Positions 47,255 to 56,048 of a DNA stretch of 64,000 nucleotides are shown one piece after another. This DNA comes from Sciscionella marina DSM 45152. GTDB taxonomy: Bacteria > Actinomycetota > Actinomycetes > Mycobacteriales > Pseudonocardiaceae. Under the pieces are notes generated by a model. It worked only from the letters and a program-made list of their open reading frames with translations. It did no database searches and was not told where the DNA came from. Where the stretch lies: the NCBI RefSeq assembly GCF_000379465.1, contig NZ_KB905380.1, positions 310,001 through 374,000 on the forward strand, read 5' to 3'. The stretch's first letter is position 1; each line of letters starts with the position of its first letter. The position numbers and the translations under genes were made by a program.

Positions 47255-48605
47255 GTTTTCCTCCCGTTTCCCGCTCGTCGAGCACCCGTCCCCTGGTCTC
47301 CGGCCCGAAGCAGGCCAGCCAGCCGAGTGCGAGCAGCACGAACGCGCCGGTGACGATGAAGGTAACGGTCAGCCCGAGCACCGGCCAGAGCAGGCTGCCG
47401 AACACGAGCGGAACCACGGCCGCTGTCACCCTGCTCGCCGCGGACGCCCAGCCGAAACCGGTACCGCGCAGGCTGGTCGGGTACAGCTCGGGCACGTAGC
47501 ACTGCATCGCGGGGATGGTGAACTCGATCGCGAATCCGAAGCCGATCAGCCAGGGCAGCGCCGGGCCCTCGGCGGTGAACGCGACGGCGAACCCGACCAG
47601 CGCGAAGGCCGCGAGCACCCCGCTGACCAGGATCACCGGTTTGCGGCCGAGCACATCCACCAGCCAGGCGGACAGCGCGGTGCCCGCGATCCCGACCGCG
47701 GTCATGGCCGTGGCGCCGAGGAACGCCGCGACGGTGCCCGCCCCGTTGCGGGACAGCAGGCTCGGCAGCCAGGTGATCGTGCCGTAGTACTCCAGCAGCA
47801 CCGCGACGAACAGCAGCCAGGCCGCGAGGGTGAGCTTCCAGTCGAATCGCCAGATCGCGGTGAACCGGGCGAGCATGCCGCGCACGCTTTCCGTGACACG
47901 GCCGGGATTCGGCGCGACCCGCCACGGACCGGGGTTCGCGCCCGTCGCGCGCACCAGGCCCTCGATCACCGTACTCGCCTCGCGCGCGCGTCCCTTGTGC
48001 GCCAGGAACAGCGGGGATTCCGGGACCCCGCGGCGCACGAAGAACACCAGCAGCGCGGGCACCACCATCAGCGCCAGCAGCACCCGCCAGCTGACCACGG
48101 TGACCAGGGCGCTGCTGACCAGTCCGCACAGGCTCGCCCCGATCGGCCACCACAGGTTCAGCGCGGTGAGCACCCTGCCGCGCACCGCGCGCGGGGTGAA
48201 TTCGGCGACCATCGCGTAGTCCACCGGGACACAGCCACCGAGCGCGAGCCCGGCGAGGAACCGGGTCACCAGCAGGATCGGGTAGTTCGGGGCGAGTGCG
48301 CCCAGTCCGGAGCACAGCGCGAAACCGAGCAGGGTGAGGCTGAACGCGCGTTTGCGGCCGATCCCGTCGGCGAGGCTGCCCCAGCCGAAGGCGCCGATCG
48401 CCATGCCCGCGAATCCGGCGGTGGCGAACAGGCCGAGTTCGGTCGCCCCGAGCCGCCACTGCCGTTCGAGCAGCGGGAGCAGATAGCCGGTGAGCGAGAC
48501 ATCCCAGGCGTCGAAACCGAACCCGAGCCCGCCGAGCAGGAAGACCTTGCCCTGCACCCGCCAGCGCCACGGCAGGTCCGCGACCACCTGTTCACCGGTG
48601 CGCAT
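47232..48605 (-). CDS. MFS transporter (aromatic acid/sugar-acid importer-like)
   Basis: The 457-residue protein has 12 predicted membrane helices. Motif A is GWGSLADGIGRKRAFSLTLL, and FLAGLALGGCVPVDYAMVAEFTPRAVRGR is the TM4-5 motif of metabolite:H+ symporters. It probably imports an organic acid or related compound that the molybdenum enzyme acts on. It overlaps the large subunit upstream by 14 bases and the GntR gene by 23 bases. Confidence 0.87.
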   Translation of the reverse strand: MRTGEQVVADLPWRWRVQGKVFLLGGLGFGFDAWDVSLTGYLLPLLERQWRLGATELGLFATAGFAGMAIGAFGWGSLADGIGRKRAFSLTLLGFALCSGLGALAPNYPILLVTRFLAGLALGGCVPVDYAMVAEFTPRAVRGRVLTALNLWWPIGASLCGLVSSALVTVVSWRVLLALMVVPALLVFFVRRGVPESPLFLAHKGRAREASTVIEGLVRATGANPGPWRVAPNPGRVTESVRGMLARFTAIWRFDWKLTLAAWLLFVAVLLEYYGTITWLPSLLSRNGAGTVAAFLGATAMTAVGIAGTALSAWLVDVLGRKPVILVSGVLAAFALVGFAVAFTAEGPALPWLIGFGFAIEFTIPAMQCYVPELYPTSLRGTGFGWASAASRVTAAVVPLVFGSLLWPVLGLTVTFIVTGAFVLLALGWLACFGPETRGRVLDERETGGKRATAVHF

Positions 48606-50859
48606 CGGCCAGCTCCACGATCCGCGCCGGGGTCAGCGGCAGTCCGCCCAGATCCTCCGGCACCCCGAGGGCATCGCGCACCGCGTTGGCGATCGCCCCG
48701 CCTGCCGCGGTGATCCCGCCCTCGCCCGCTCCCTTGGCGCCGAGCGGATTGTCCGGGGATGGTGCATCCTCGGTGATCAGCGTCTGTACCCGGTCCGGGA
48801 CCTCCTCGGCGGTGGGCAGCAGATAGTCCATGAAGGTGGTCGCCTGCGGCTGGCCCGCCTCATCGTAGTGGAACTGCTCGTACAGCGCCCCGCCGATGCC
48901 CTGCGCGACCCCGCCGAGCAGCTGCCCCTCGACCAGGTCCGGGTTGATCGCCCTGCCCACCTCGTAGGCGACCAGATAGCGCAGCACCCGCACCGCACCG
49001 GTTCCGGTGTCCACCTCCACCAGCGCCACGTGCATGCCGTACGGATAGGTCATGTGATCCACGGTGAACCGCCTGCGCGCGGCCAGCCCCGGCTCGATAG
49101 CGTCCCGCCCGGCCTCGGCTGCCACATCGGCCAGCGTCACCGAACGCTCCGGAAACCCGGGCACAGCAAGGGTTCCCGCCTCCAGGAGCAGTTCCTCGGG
49201 TGCGCAGCCGAGCAGTGTGGCGGCGATCCCGCGGGCCTTGGCGGCGACCGCGTCGGCGGCGAGGCGCACCGCGGAACCGGCGACCACGGTGGACCGGCTC
49301 GCCCAGGAGCCCAGTCCGAACGGCTGCAGATCGGTGTCCCCGTTGATCACCGTGACCGCGGTGTCCGGCAGCGACAGCCGTTCCGCGGCGATCTGGGCGA
49401 GCACGGTCTCCACGCCCTGCCCGAGCGAGGTCGCCCCGGAGTGCACGGTGACCCGGCCGGAGGGGTGCAGCAGCACATCGGCCGTCTCGTGCGGGCCGAG
49501 GCCGCTCTTCTCCAGGAAGTAGGCGAATCCGTAGCCGCTGACCCGGCCCTCGGCGCGCAGTCGGTCCCGTTCCGCTTGCCAGGGCTCGGTGTGCGCGAGG
49601 GCGTTCTCCAGCAGTCCCGGGTAGTCGCCCGCGTCCAGCACCATCTCGGTGTTCAGCGCGGAATAGGGCCGCCGGTGCGGGATCTCCCCTGCGCGCAACA
49701 GATTCCGCCTGCGCAGCTCGGCGCGGTCGATGCCGATCCGGTCCGCGGCGACGTCGAAGAGGTGTTCACGGGCGAAGGTGCCCTCATAACGGCCCGGTCC
49801 CCGATAGGTGCCGCACGGGGTCTTGTTGGTCAGCGCGACCGCGATGCGCGCGTGGAACGCGGGAATGCGATAGGGACCGGGAAGCATGGTCACGGTCAGC
49901 TCCGGGACCATGAAGCCGTGCGTGCGCAGATAAGCGCCGTTGTCGTGACACACCTCGTCGGTGAGCGCGAGCAGCACCCCTTCGGCGTCGAAGGCCGCGG
50001 CGATCCGGTGTTCCTGTTGCCGCGAATGATTCAGCGCGACCAGGTTCTCCGCGCGGTCCTCGGTCCAGGTGACCGGCGCGCGCAACCGGGTGGCCAGCAG
50101 CGCGACGATCGCGTCCTCGGGGTAGAACTCCCCGCGCGCGCCGAATCCACCTCCGGTGTCCATGGCGTGCAGGTGGATCCGTTCCTCGGGCAGTCCGAGC
50201 ATGCGCGCGAGCACACCCCGGTTGAACACCGGGACCTTGGTGGCGCCCCAGATCTCGAGCTTCCCGGTGCCCGCCTCGTATTCCGCGGTGAGCCCGCGCG
50301 GTTCCAGTGGCACCGCGGCATGCCGGCCCACCTCCAGGCGGGCACGCACCACGTGCGCCGCGCCCGCGAAGGCCGCGTCCACTCCGCCGTAGCCGATCTC
50401 GATCGTGCCGACCGGTGCGCATTCCCGGGCATCGAGGACCGCGGGCAGCTCCGCGTACTCCACGCGCACCAATTCGGCGGCGTCCTCCGCGGTGTAGGCG
50501 TCCTCGGCGACCACCGCGGCGACCGGCTGGCCGACATAGCGCACGGAATCGGCCGGCAGCACCGGTTGCAGCGCCGAGGCGGGCTCATCCCCGCGCGGCA
50601 GGCGGATCGGGATCGGGCCGAGCTCCGCGCAGTCCGCCCCGGTCAGTACCGTGTGCACGCCCGGTGTGCCGAGCGCCTCGCGAGCGTCGATCGCCTCGAT
50701 CCGCGCGTGTGCCACCGGTGCGCGCACCATGCGCACGTGCAGCGCGCCCGCCCGGCGTACATCGTCGGCGAACCGGCCGCGCCCGGTGAGCAGCCGGGTG
50801 TCCTCGTGCCGCCCGACCCGCGCCCCGACGCCGGTCTGTCGTCCCGCGAGGACCGTCAT
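48592..50859 (-). CDS. Xanthine dehydrogenase-family molybdenum subunit, copy 2
   Basis: The 755-residue subunit starts at MTVLAGRQTGVGARVGRHEDTRLLTGRGRF. It binds molybdopterin-cytosine dinucleotide in the CoxL-like fold: DTGGGFGARGEFYPEDA, the active-site loop CGTYRGPGRYE, the cofactor segment TSLGQGVETVLAQIAAERL and the catalytic Glu in GAKGAGEGG. The loop differs from the AYRCSFR loop of true CO dehydrogenase, so it hydroxylates an aldehyde or an N-heterocycle. The ATG overlaps the 2Fe-2S subunit stop. It is paralogous, not identical, to the subunit two genes upstream. Confidence 0.87.
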   Translation of the reverse strand: MTVLAGRQTGVGARVGRHEDTRLLTGRGRFADDVRRAGALHVRMVRAPVAHARIEAIDAREALGTPGVHTVLTGADCAELGPIPIRLPRGDEPASALQPVLPADSVRYVGQPVAAVVAEDAYTAEDAAELVRVEYAELPAVLDARECAPVGTIEIGYGGVDAAFAGAAHVVRARLEVGRHAAVPLEPRGLTAEYEAGTGKLEIWGATKVPVFNRGVLARMLGLPEERIHLHAMDTGGGFGARGEFYPEDAIVALLATRLRAPVTWTEDRAENLVALNHSRQQEHRIAAAFDAEGVLLALTDEVCHDNGAYLRTHGFMVPELTVTMLPGPYRIPAFHARIAVALTNKTPCGTYRGPGRYEGTFAREHLFDVAADRIGIDRAELRRRNLLRAGEIPHRRPYSALNTEMVLDAGDYPGLLENALAHTEPWQAERDRLRAEGRVSGYGFAYFLEKSGLGPHETADVLLHPSGRVTVHSGATSLGQGVETVLAQIAAERLSLPDTAVTVINGDTDLQPFGLGSWASRSTVVAGSAVRLAADAVAAKARGIAATLLGCAPEELLLEAGTLAVPGFPERSVTLADVAAEAGRDAIEPGLAARRRFTVDHMTYPYGMHVALVEVDTGTGAVRVLRYLVAYEVGRAINPDLVEGQLLGGVAQGIGGALYEQFHYDEAGQPQATTFMDYLLPTAEEVPDRVQTLITEDAPSPDNPLGAKGAGEGGITAAGGAIANAVRDALGVPEDLGGLPLTPARIVELADAHR

Positions 50860-51356
50860 GGCCGCGAGGTCCCTGTGTCCGCGGCCCCCGCCCGTTTTCC
50901 GGCCACATCCTCGATCGCGTCCACGATGCCCTGATATCCGGTGCAACGGCACAGGTTCGAGGCGACGACCTCGCGGATCTCCGCCCTCGTCGGCGCGGGA
51001 TTCTCCGCGAGGAACGCCTCGGCGAGCATCAGGAATCCCGGGGTGCAGAAACCGCACTGCAGCCCGTGGTGTTCGGCGAAGGCCCGCTGCAGATCGGAGA
51101 GTTCCCCGCCGTCGGCGAGCCCCTCGACCGTGCGCACCTCGCGGCCGTCGGCCTGCACGCCGAACACCAGGCAGCCGCGCGCGGGCACGCCGTCCACGAG
51201 TACCGTGCACGCCCCGCAGATGCCGTGCTCACAGCCCAGATGGGTGCCGGTGTAGCCGAGCTCGCGCAGCAGATCGGCCAGGGTGTGCCGGGATTCGGTC
51301 AGCACCTCGTGTTCGGTGCCGTTGACGGTGATCGTGATCAGGTGCGGATCGTGCAT
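50856..51356 (-). CDS. Xanthine dehydrogenase-family 2Fe-2S subunit
   Basis: The 166-residue protein has the plant-type cluster GCEHGICGACTVLVDG and the second cluster CGFCTPGF plus CRCTGYQGIV. It passes electrons from the molybdenum site to FAD. The ATG at 51356 is followed by HDPHLITITVNG. It overlaps both large subunits (18 bases with the upstream, 4 with the downstream one), so the same electron-transfer subunit probably serves both. Confidence 0.92.
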   Translation of the reverse strand: MHDPHLITITVNGTEHEVLTESRHTLADLLRELGYTGTHLGCEHGICGACTVLVDGVPARGCLVFGVQADGREVRTVEGLADGGELSDLQRAFAEHHGLQCGFCTPGFLMLAEAFLAENPAPTRAEIREVVASNLCRCTGYQGIVDAIEDVAGKRAGAADTGTSRP

Positions 51357-53626
51357 GCGCCCTCCAGTGCTCGCTGGATCGTCTCGGCCCGGATGGGGAT
51401 CTCGCTGATCCGCACCCCGGTGTGCGACAGCGCATCGTTCACCGCGTTCAGCACCGCGGCCGGCGCGCCGATCGTGCCGCCCTCCCCCATTCCTTTCGCC
51501 CCGGTCTCGTTGAACAGGCACGGGGTCTCCAGGTGGTGGATCTCGATGTCCGGGATCTCTTGCGCGGTCGGGGCGAGGTAGTCCATCAGGCTCGCCACCT
51601 CCGGCTGGCCGCTTTCCTCGTAGTGCAGCCGTTCGTAGAGCGCGGCCCCGATTCCCTGCGCCACCCCGCCACGCACCTGACCGTCCACAATGGAGGGATT
51701 GAGCACGGTTCCGCAGTCCTCGACCACCACATAGCGCGGGATGCGCACCGCGCCGGTTTCCGGATCGAGTTCCACCACGACCCCGTGCGTGGCATTGGAG
51801 AAAGTGCCCGAACCGGAGACGTCGAAACCGGCCTGCACCTCGAGACCGAACTCCACTCCCTTCGGTAACCGGTGTGCCTGGAAATGACTCAACCGGGCCA
51901 GATCGGCGAGTGTGATGGAGTTGTCCCTACCTAGCGCTTTTCCGTCGGAGAGCTCGATCTCCTCCTCGGTGACCTCGAGCAGGTGCGCGGCGATCCGCCG
52001 GATGCGGTCGGCGAGCCGGTCCGCGGCCGACCGCACCGCGCTGCCGCCGATCATCGCCGAGCGGCTGCCGAAGGTCCCCCAGCCGTACGGGGTGGCTTCG
52101 GTGTCCCCCTGCCGCACCCGCACCTGGTCCGGGTGCAGCCCGAGCCGGTCCGCGGTCACCTGGGCGAGCGTGGTCTCGTGTCCCTGGCCGTGTGCGGAGG
52201 TCCCGGTGATCACGGTGACCGTGCCGCTGGGGTCCATTCGCGCGTTCGCGATCTCGTAGCCGGGGGTGAACTCCATCTTCCTGGCCGCGAACGCCTCGGT
52301 GCCGTATCCGGTGCGCTCGTTGAAACAGGCGAACCCGATACCGCGCAGCGGCCCGCGTTCCTCGCCCGCGAGCAGCTCCGCGCAGCGATCCAGGGATTCG
52401 GTGTAGGAACCGGGATCGTAGGTGATCCCGTTGACCCCGGTGTAGGGGAACTCGGTGATCAGGTTCCGCCTGCGCACCTCGACCGGATCGATGCCGAGCA
52501 CTCGCCCGGCCTCGGTCATCAGCCCTTCCATGACCGCGACGATCTGCGGGCGGCTCACCCCGCGGTAGGGCGCGGTCGGCGGCTTGTTCGTGGCGATTCC
52601 GCGCGCCCGCGCCCGATAGCGCGGCACCCGGTAGGCCCCGGGCAGTTCGGTCGCGGCCATCAGCGGTTCCACCCCGCTGGTGAACGGGAAAACCGAGTAC
52701 GCCCCGACATCGCAGCGGATGTCCGCGTCCAGGGCCAGCAACCGGCCCTGCTCGTCGAACGCGGCCCGCACCAGGTGCCGCTGCTCGTGCCCGTGGAAGC
52801 TCGCGGTCAGATTCTCCACCCGGTCCTCGGACCAGGCGATCGCACGTCCGGTGCGGTACGCGGCCGCGGCGACCGCGATCTCCTCGCGCCCGACCACGCA
52901 TTTGAGCCCGAACCCGCCGCCCACGTCCGGGGCGAGCACCCGGACCTGTCGTTCGGGCAGCCACAGGGACTCGGCGATCGCGGTGCGCACCTGGTGCGGC
53001 ACCTGGGTGGAAACCGTGACCACCAGCTGTTCATCGCGCTCATCCCATTCGGCGAGGCAGGCCCGCCCTTCCATGGGCAGCGCGGCCACCCGGGCGCTGC
53101 GGAATTCCAGCTCCACGGTGTACGCGTCCGCGAAGACCCGGTCGATGTCCGGATCCTCGAACGGGAACACGTCCAGGAAGGTGTTCGCGGTGAGCCCCTC
53201 GTGGATGGGTTCCCCGGCCAGCGCCGCGCACATCGAGGCCAGCGCCTCCAGCGGTTCCTGGGCCACCGCGATCAGCTCGGCCCCGTCCTCGGCGGTATAG
53301 GCGTCCTCGGCGAGCACGATCGCGAACGGTTCCCCGGCGTAGCGGACCCGGTCGCGGGCCAGCACCGGCATCGGGGTGGAGACGAACTCCGGGCGGTGCA
53401 GCGTGGCGAGAACATCGGCACAGCCGAGGGATTCGGCATCGAAGACCGCGTGCACCGCGCGCGTGTCCGGTGCGCGCACCGCCCCGATCCGGGCCGCGGC
53501 GACGGGGCTGCGCGCGAAGGCCGCGTGCAGCAATCCAGTGCGGCGCACATCCGCGGTGAACCGGCCGCGCCCGCGCAGCAGCCGGTGATCCTCCTTGCGC
53601 GCCAAGGCTTTGCCGACCCAGGTCAT
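51338..53626 (-). CDS. Xanthine dehydrogenase-family molybdenum subunit, copy 1
   Basis: The 762-residue subunit starts at MTWVGKALARKEDHRLLRGRGRF, set by family alignment; the longer ORF to 53806 begins upstream without domain similarity. Motifs are DVGGGFGLKCVVG, the loop TAPYRGVSRPQ, SAHGQGHETTLAQVTADRL and GAKGMGEGG with the catalytic Glu. The active loop PYRGVSR differs from that of copy 2 (TYRGPGR), so substrates may differ. A 76-bp spacer separates it from the FAD subunit gene upstream. Confidence 0.87.
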   Translation of the reverse strand: MTWVGKALARKEDHRLLRGRGRFTADVRRTGLLHAAFARSPVAAARIGAVRAPDTRAVHAVFDAESLGCADVLATLHRPEFVSTPMPVLARDRVRYAGEPFAIVLAEDAYTAEDGAELIAVAQEPLEALASMCAALAGEPIHEGLTANTFLDVFPFEDPDIDRVFADAYTVELEFRSARVAALPMEGRACLAEWDERDEQLVVTVSTQVPHQVRTAIAESLWLPERQVRVLAPDVGGGFGLKCVVGREEIAVAAAAYRTGRAIAWSEDRVENLTASFHGHEQRHLVRAAFDEQGRLLALDADIRCDVGAYSVFPFTSGVEPLMAATELPGAYRVPRYRARARGIATNKPPTAPYRGVSRPQIVAVMEGLMTEAGRVLGIDPVEVRRRNLITEFPYTGVNGITYDPGSYTESLDRCAELLAGEERGPLRGIGFACFNERTGYGTEAFAARKMEFTPGYEIANARMDPSGTVTVITGTSAHGQGHETTLAQVTADRLGLHPDQVRVRQGDTEATPYGWGTFGSRSAMIGGSAVRSAADRLADRIRRIAAHLLEVTEEEIELSDGKALGRDNSITLADLARLSHFQAHRLPKGVEFGLEVQAGFDVSGSGTFSNATHGVVVELDPETGAVRIPRYVVVEDCGTVLNPSIVDGQVRGGVAQGIGAALYERLHYEESGQPEVASLMDYLAPTAQEIPDIEIHHLETPCLFNETGAKGMGEGGTIGAPAAVLNAVNDALSHTGVRISEIPIRAETIQRALEGACTIRT

Positions 53627-53702
53627 GCCTCGCCTCCTCGCCCGGTGCGCTGCTGGCTCGACGGCACTCGCTGCGATGCTTCCGTACTCCTCGCCTTCGG
53701 GT

Positions 53703-54548
53703 TCATGCGCCGGCCTCGAGGCAGGCGCGGCGCAGCAGGGTCGCGGTGAGGGTGCGGCGGTATCCGGCGCTCGCGTGGATGTCCTCCGGTGGTTCGAGTT
53801 CGGCAACCCCGGCCCGCGCCGCCTCGGCGAACGCCCGCTCGGTCAGTTCCGCTCCCGCCAGCGCCTGCTCCACCGCGGGCAGCCGCTGCGCCGCCGAGCC
53901 GACCCCGCCTGCAGCGACCCGGGCCGCGCGGCAGTGTCCGCCCTCGGTCTCCAGCGCCACCGCGACCACCACGAGCCCGAAATCCCCTTGACGTTGCGCG
54001 AATTCGGTGAGCGCGGCCCGCGGGGCCGGGCTCGGGAACACCACCTCGGTGATCAGCTCGCCGGGTTCGGCCGCGGTGCTCAGGAATCCGTGGAAGAACT
54101 CCGCGGCGGGCACCGTGCGCTGCCCGCGCGGGCCGCGCAGCACGATCCGCGCGTCCAGCAGCACCGCGAGCACGCACCATTCGGCGGTCGCGTCCCCGTG
54201 CGCGAGGCTGCCGCCGATGGTGCCCCGCGAGCGGATCGGATAGTGCCCGATCCAGCGCGCGGCCCGGGAGAGCACTCCGAACCCACCGGGCAGCGTGGCC
54301 GTCTCCACCGTCCGGTGCGTGGTCAGCGCGCCGATTCGCAGCCCGTCCCCGACCGGGCGCAGATAACGGAGTTCGTCGAGCCGGGCGAGGTCGATGAGCG
54401 CACTCGGGCGGGCGAGCCGGAAATTCATCATCGGCACCAGACTCTGCCCTCCGGCAAGGGGTTTCGCGTCCTCACCGAGTTCGCCGAGCAGTTCCAGCGC
54501 ATGCTCCAGATCGTGGGCCCGGTGATACTCGTAGCTCGCTGGCTTCAC
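53703..54548 (-). CDS. Xanthine dehydrogenase-family FAD subunit
   Basis: The 281-residue subunit has the FAD-binding segments LAGGQSLVPMMNFRLARP and SRGTIGGSLAHGDATAEW and the CO-dehydrogenase flavoprotein C-terminal domain. It is the first gene of the operon. I chose the GTG at 54548 because homologues begin with KPASFEYHRP-like residues and because the ATG at 54566 lies inside the GntR palindrome. No ribosome site is visible, so the mRNA may be leaderless. Its products, with the 2Fe-2S and a molybdenum subunit, make a heterotrimer. Confidence 0.85.
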   Translation of the reverse strand: MKPASYEYHRAHDLEHALELLGELGEDAKPLAGGQSLVPMMNFRLARPSALIDLARLDELRYLRPVGDGLRIGALTTHRTVETATLPGGFGVLSRAARWIGHYPIRSRGTIGGSLAHGDATAEWCVLAVLLDARIVLRGPRGQRTVPAAEFFHGFLSTAAEPGELITEVVFPSPAPRAALTEFAQRQGDFGLVVVAVALETEGGHCRAARVAAGGVGSAAQRLPAVEQALAGAELTERAFAEAARAGVAELEPPEDIHASAGYRRTLTATLLRRACLEAGA

Positions 54549-54554
54549 AAGTAT

Positions 54555-54566
54555 ATGGTATACCAT
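54555..54566. promoter_or_regulatory. GntR/FCD operator palindrome between two divergent operons
   Basis: ATGGTATACCAT is a perfect 12-bp palindrome with the core TGGTATACCA, the form bound by FadR/FCD GntR proteins (TGGT..ACCA). It lies 6 bp from the acyl-CoA ligase ATG and 7 bp from the FAD-subunit GTG. A bound protein would block both starts. The gene at 46628-47254 encodes a suitable regulator. Confidence 0.7.
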
Positions 54567-54571
54567 TTTTC

Positions 54572-56038
54572 ATGATGGATGTGTCCCGGCTCACCGAGAC
54601 CGACGGCGGACTCGCCAGGATGCACGGTGCCACTGCTGCTACCCGCAAGGATCATCCCGCCGTGCGGCTGCCGGACGAGAACGGCCGGTTCACCACGCTC
54701 AGCCACGGGGAACTCGACCACCGGAGCGCCCGGGTCGCCGGGTGGTTCCACGCCCAGGGCATCTCGAAGGGCGAACGGGTCCTGTTGTGCGCACCCAATT
54801 CCACCGTGTTCGTGCTCGCCTATCTCGCGCTGCACCGGATCGGCGCGGTCATCGTGCTGGCGAACCCGGCCTACACCGACGCGGAACTGCGGCACCTGTA
54901 CATCGACAGCGGGGCCCGAGCGGCGATCCTGCCGGACGACCGCGAACTCGACACCCCGCTGTGGGTCAGCGCCGAACAGGCACTCCCGGCAGGTGATCCG
55001 GTGCCTGCGGTGTGGGCCGGGCCGGACGACCCCGCCGTACTCGCGTACACCTCCGGCACCACGGGAATCCCCAAGGGTGTCGTGCTCACCCAGGCGAACC
55101 TGTACTCCTCGATCCGCGCAGTGCTGGCGGCCTGGCGGTGGTCGGCCAGGGATGTGCTCGTGCACGCGCTGCCGCTCTCGCACCAGCACGGGCTCGGCGG
55201 GCTACACGCGACCCTGCTCGCCGGGTCCACCGCGGTGCTGCTCCCCCACTTCGATCCGGCCGAGTTCACCGCGCACGTCGTCGAGTCCCGGGCGACGGTG
55301 CTGTTCGGGGTGCCCGCGATCTACCGGCGCCTGCTCGCCGAGCCGGATCAACTGACCACGCTCGCCCGGGTCCGCCCCCGCCTGGTGGTCTCCGGGTCGG
55401 CCCCGTTGGACGCCGCGGACTGCGTGGCACTCGGCGAGGTGTTCGGCCAGATCCCGCTGGAGCGCTACGGCACCACGGAAAGCGGGCTGAACGTGGCGAA
55501 TCCGTATGCGGGCGAACGCTGTCCGGGCACCGTCGGGCTTCCGCTGCCCGGGGTGCGGCTGCGGCTGCTCGAGGACTCCGAGATCGCGGTCGCCGGTCCG
55601 CAGGTGTTCCCCCGGTACTGGAACCGCCCGGAGACGAGCGAAGAGGCGTTCACCGAGGACGGTTTCTTCCGCACCGGCGATCTCGGCGAGTTCGATCGGC
55701 ACTCCGGTCATCTGCGGATCAGCGGGCGGAAGAAGGAATTGATCATCAGCGGCGGGCTCAACGTCTACCCGCGCGAGGTCGAGCTCGCCATCGAGGCGCA
55801 TCCGGATGTCGCCGAGGCCGGGGTCGCCGGGGTGGCCTCGGCGCGCTGGGGCGAGGAGGTCACCGCCTGGGTCGTGCCGCGCCCGGGAACCCGGCCGGAC
55901 GAGGCCGGACTGCTCGCGCACGTGGCGGCGAGGCTCGCCAAATACAAGTGCCCGAAACACATCCATCTCGTGCCGGACCTGCCGCGCAACAGCATGGGCA
56001 AGCTGATGCGGCGGGCGCTCGGCGCGAAGAACCAGTGA
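54572..56038 (+). CDS. Acyl-CoA ligase (AMP-dependent synthetase)
   Basis: The 488-residue protein has the AMP-binding motif LAYTSGTTGIPKGVV, the second motif YGTTESGLN, GDLGEFDRHSGHLRISGRKKELI and the Lys of PRNSMGKLMRR at the end. It activates a carboxylic acid to its CoA thioester with ATP. It may begin at 54572 or 54575. It starts 6 bp after the operator, so the mRNA may lack a leader. The SDR gene follows 10 bp downstream after AAGGAG. Substrate type is not readable. Confidence 0.87.
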   Translation: MMDVSRLTETDGGLARMHGATAATRKDHPAVRLPDENGRFTTLSHGELDHRSARVAGWFHAQGISKGERVLLCAPNSTVFVLAYLALHRIGAVIVLANPAYTDAELRHLYIDSGARAAILPDDRELDTPLWVSAEQALPAGDPVPAVWAGPDDPAVLAYTSGTTGIPKGVVLTQANLYSSIRAVLAAWRWSARDVLVHALPLSHQHGLGGLHATLLAGSTAVLLPHFDPAEFTAHVVESRATVLFGVPAIYRRLLAEPDQLTTLARVRPRLVVSGSAPLDAADCVALGEVFGQIPLERYGTTESGLNVANPYAGERCPGTVGLPLPGVRLRLLEDSEIAVAGPQVFPRYWNRPETSEEAFTEDGFFRTGDLGEFDRHSGHLRISGRKKELIISGGLNVYPREVELAIEAHPDVAEAGVAGVASARWGEEVTAWVVPRPGTRPDEAGLLAHVAARLAKYKCPKHIHLVPDLPRNSMGKLMRRALGAKNQ

Positions 56039-56048
56039 AGGAGCAGGA

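Noticed and set aside
48592-51210. 872-codon frame of molybdenum subunit 2
   Set aside because: The first 117 codons overlap the 2Fe-2S gene in another frame and have no similarity; the start at 50859 fits the family.
51338-53806. Start of molybdenum subunit 1 at 53806
   Set aside because: The first 60 codons lie within the FAD-subunit gene and have no similarity; MTWVGK is the usual beginning.
46628-54548. Carbon monoxide dehydrogenase
   Set aside because: The AYRCSFR loop with the CO-specific Cys is absent from both large subunits, so true CO oxidation is unlikely.
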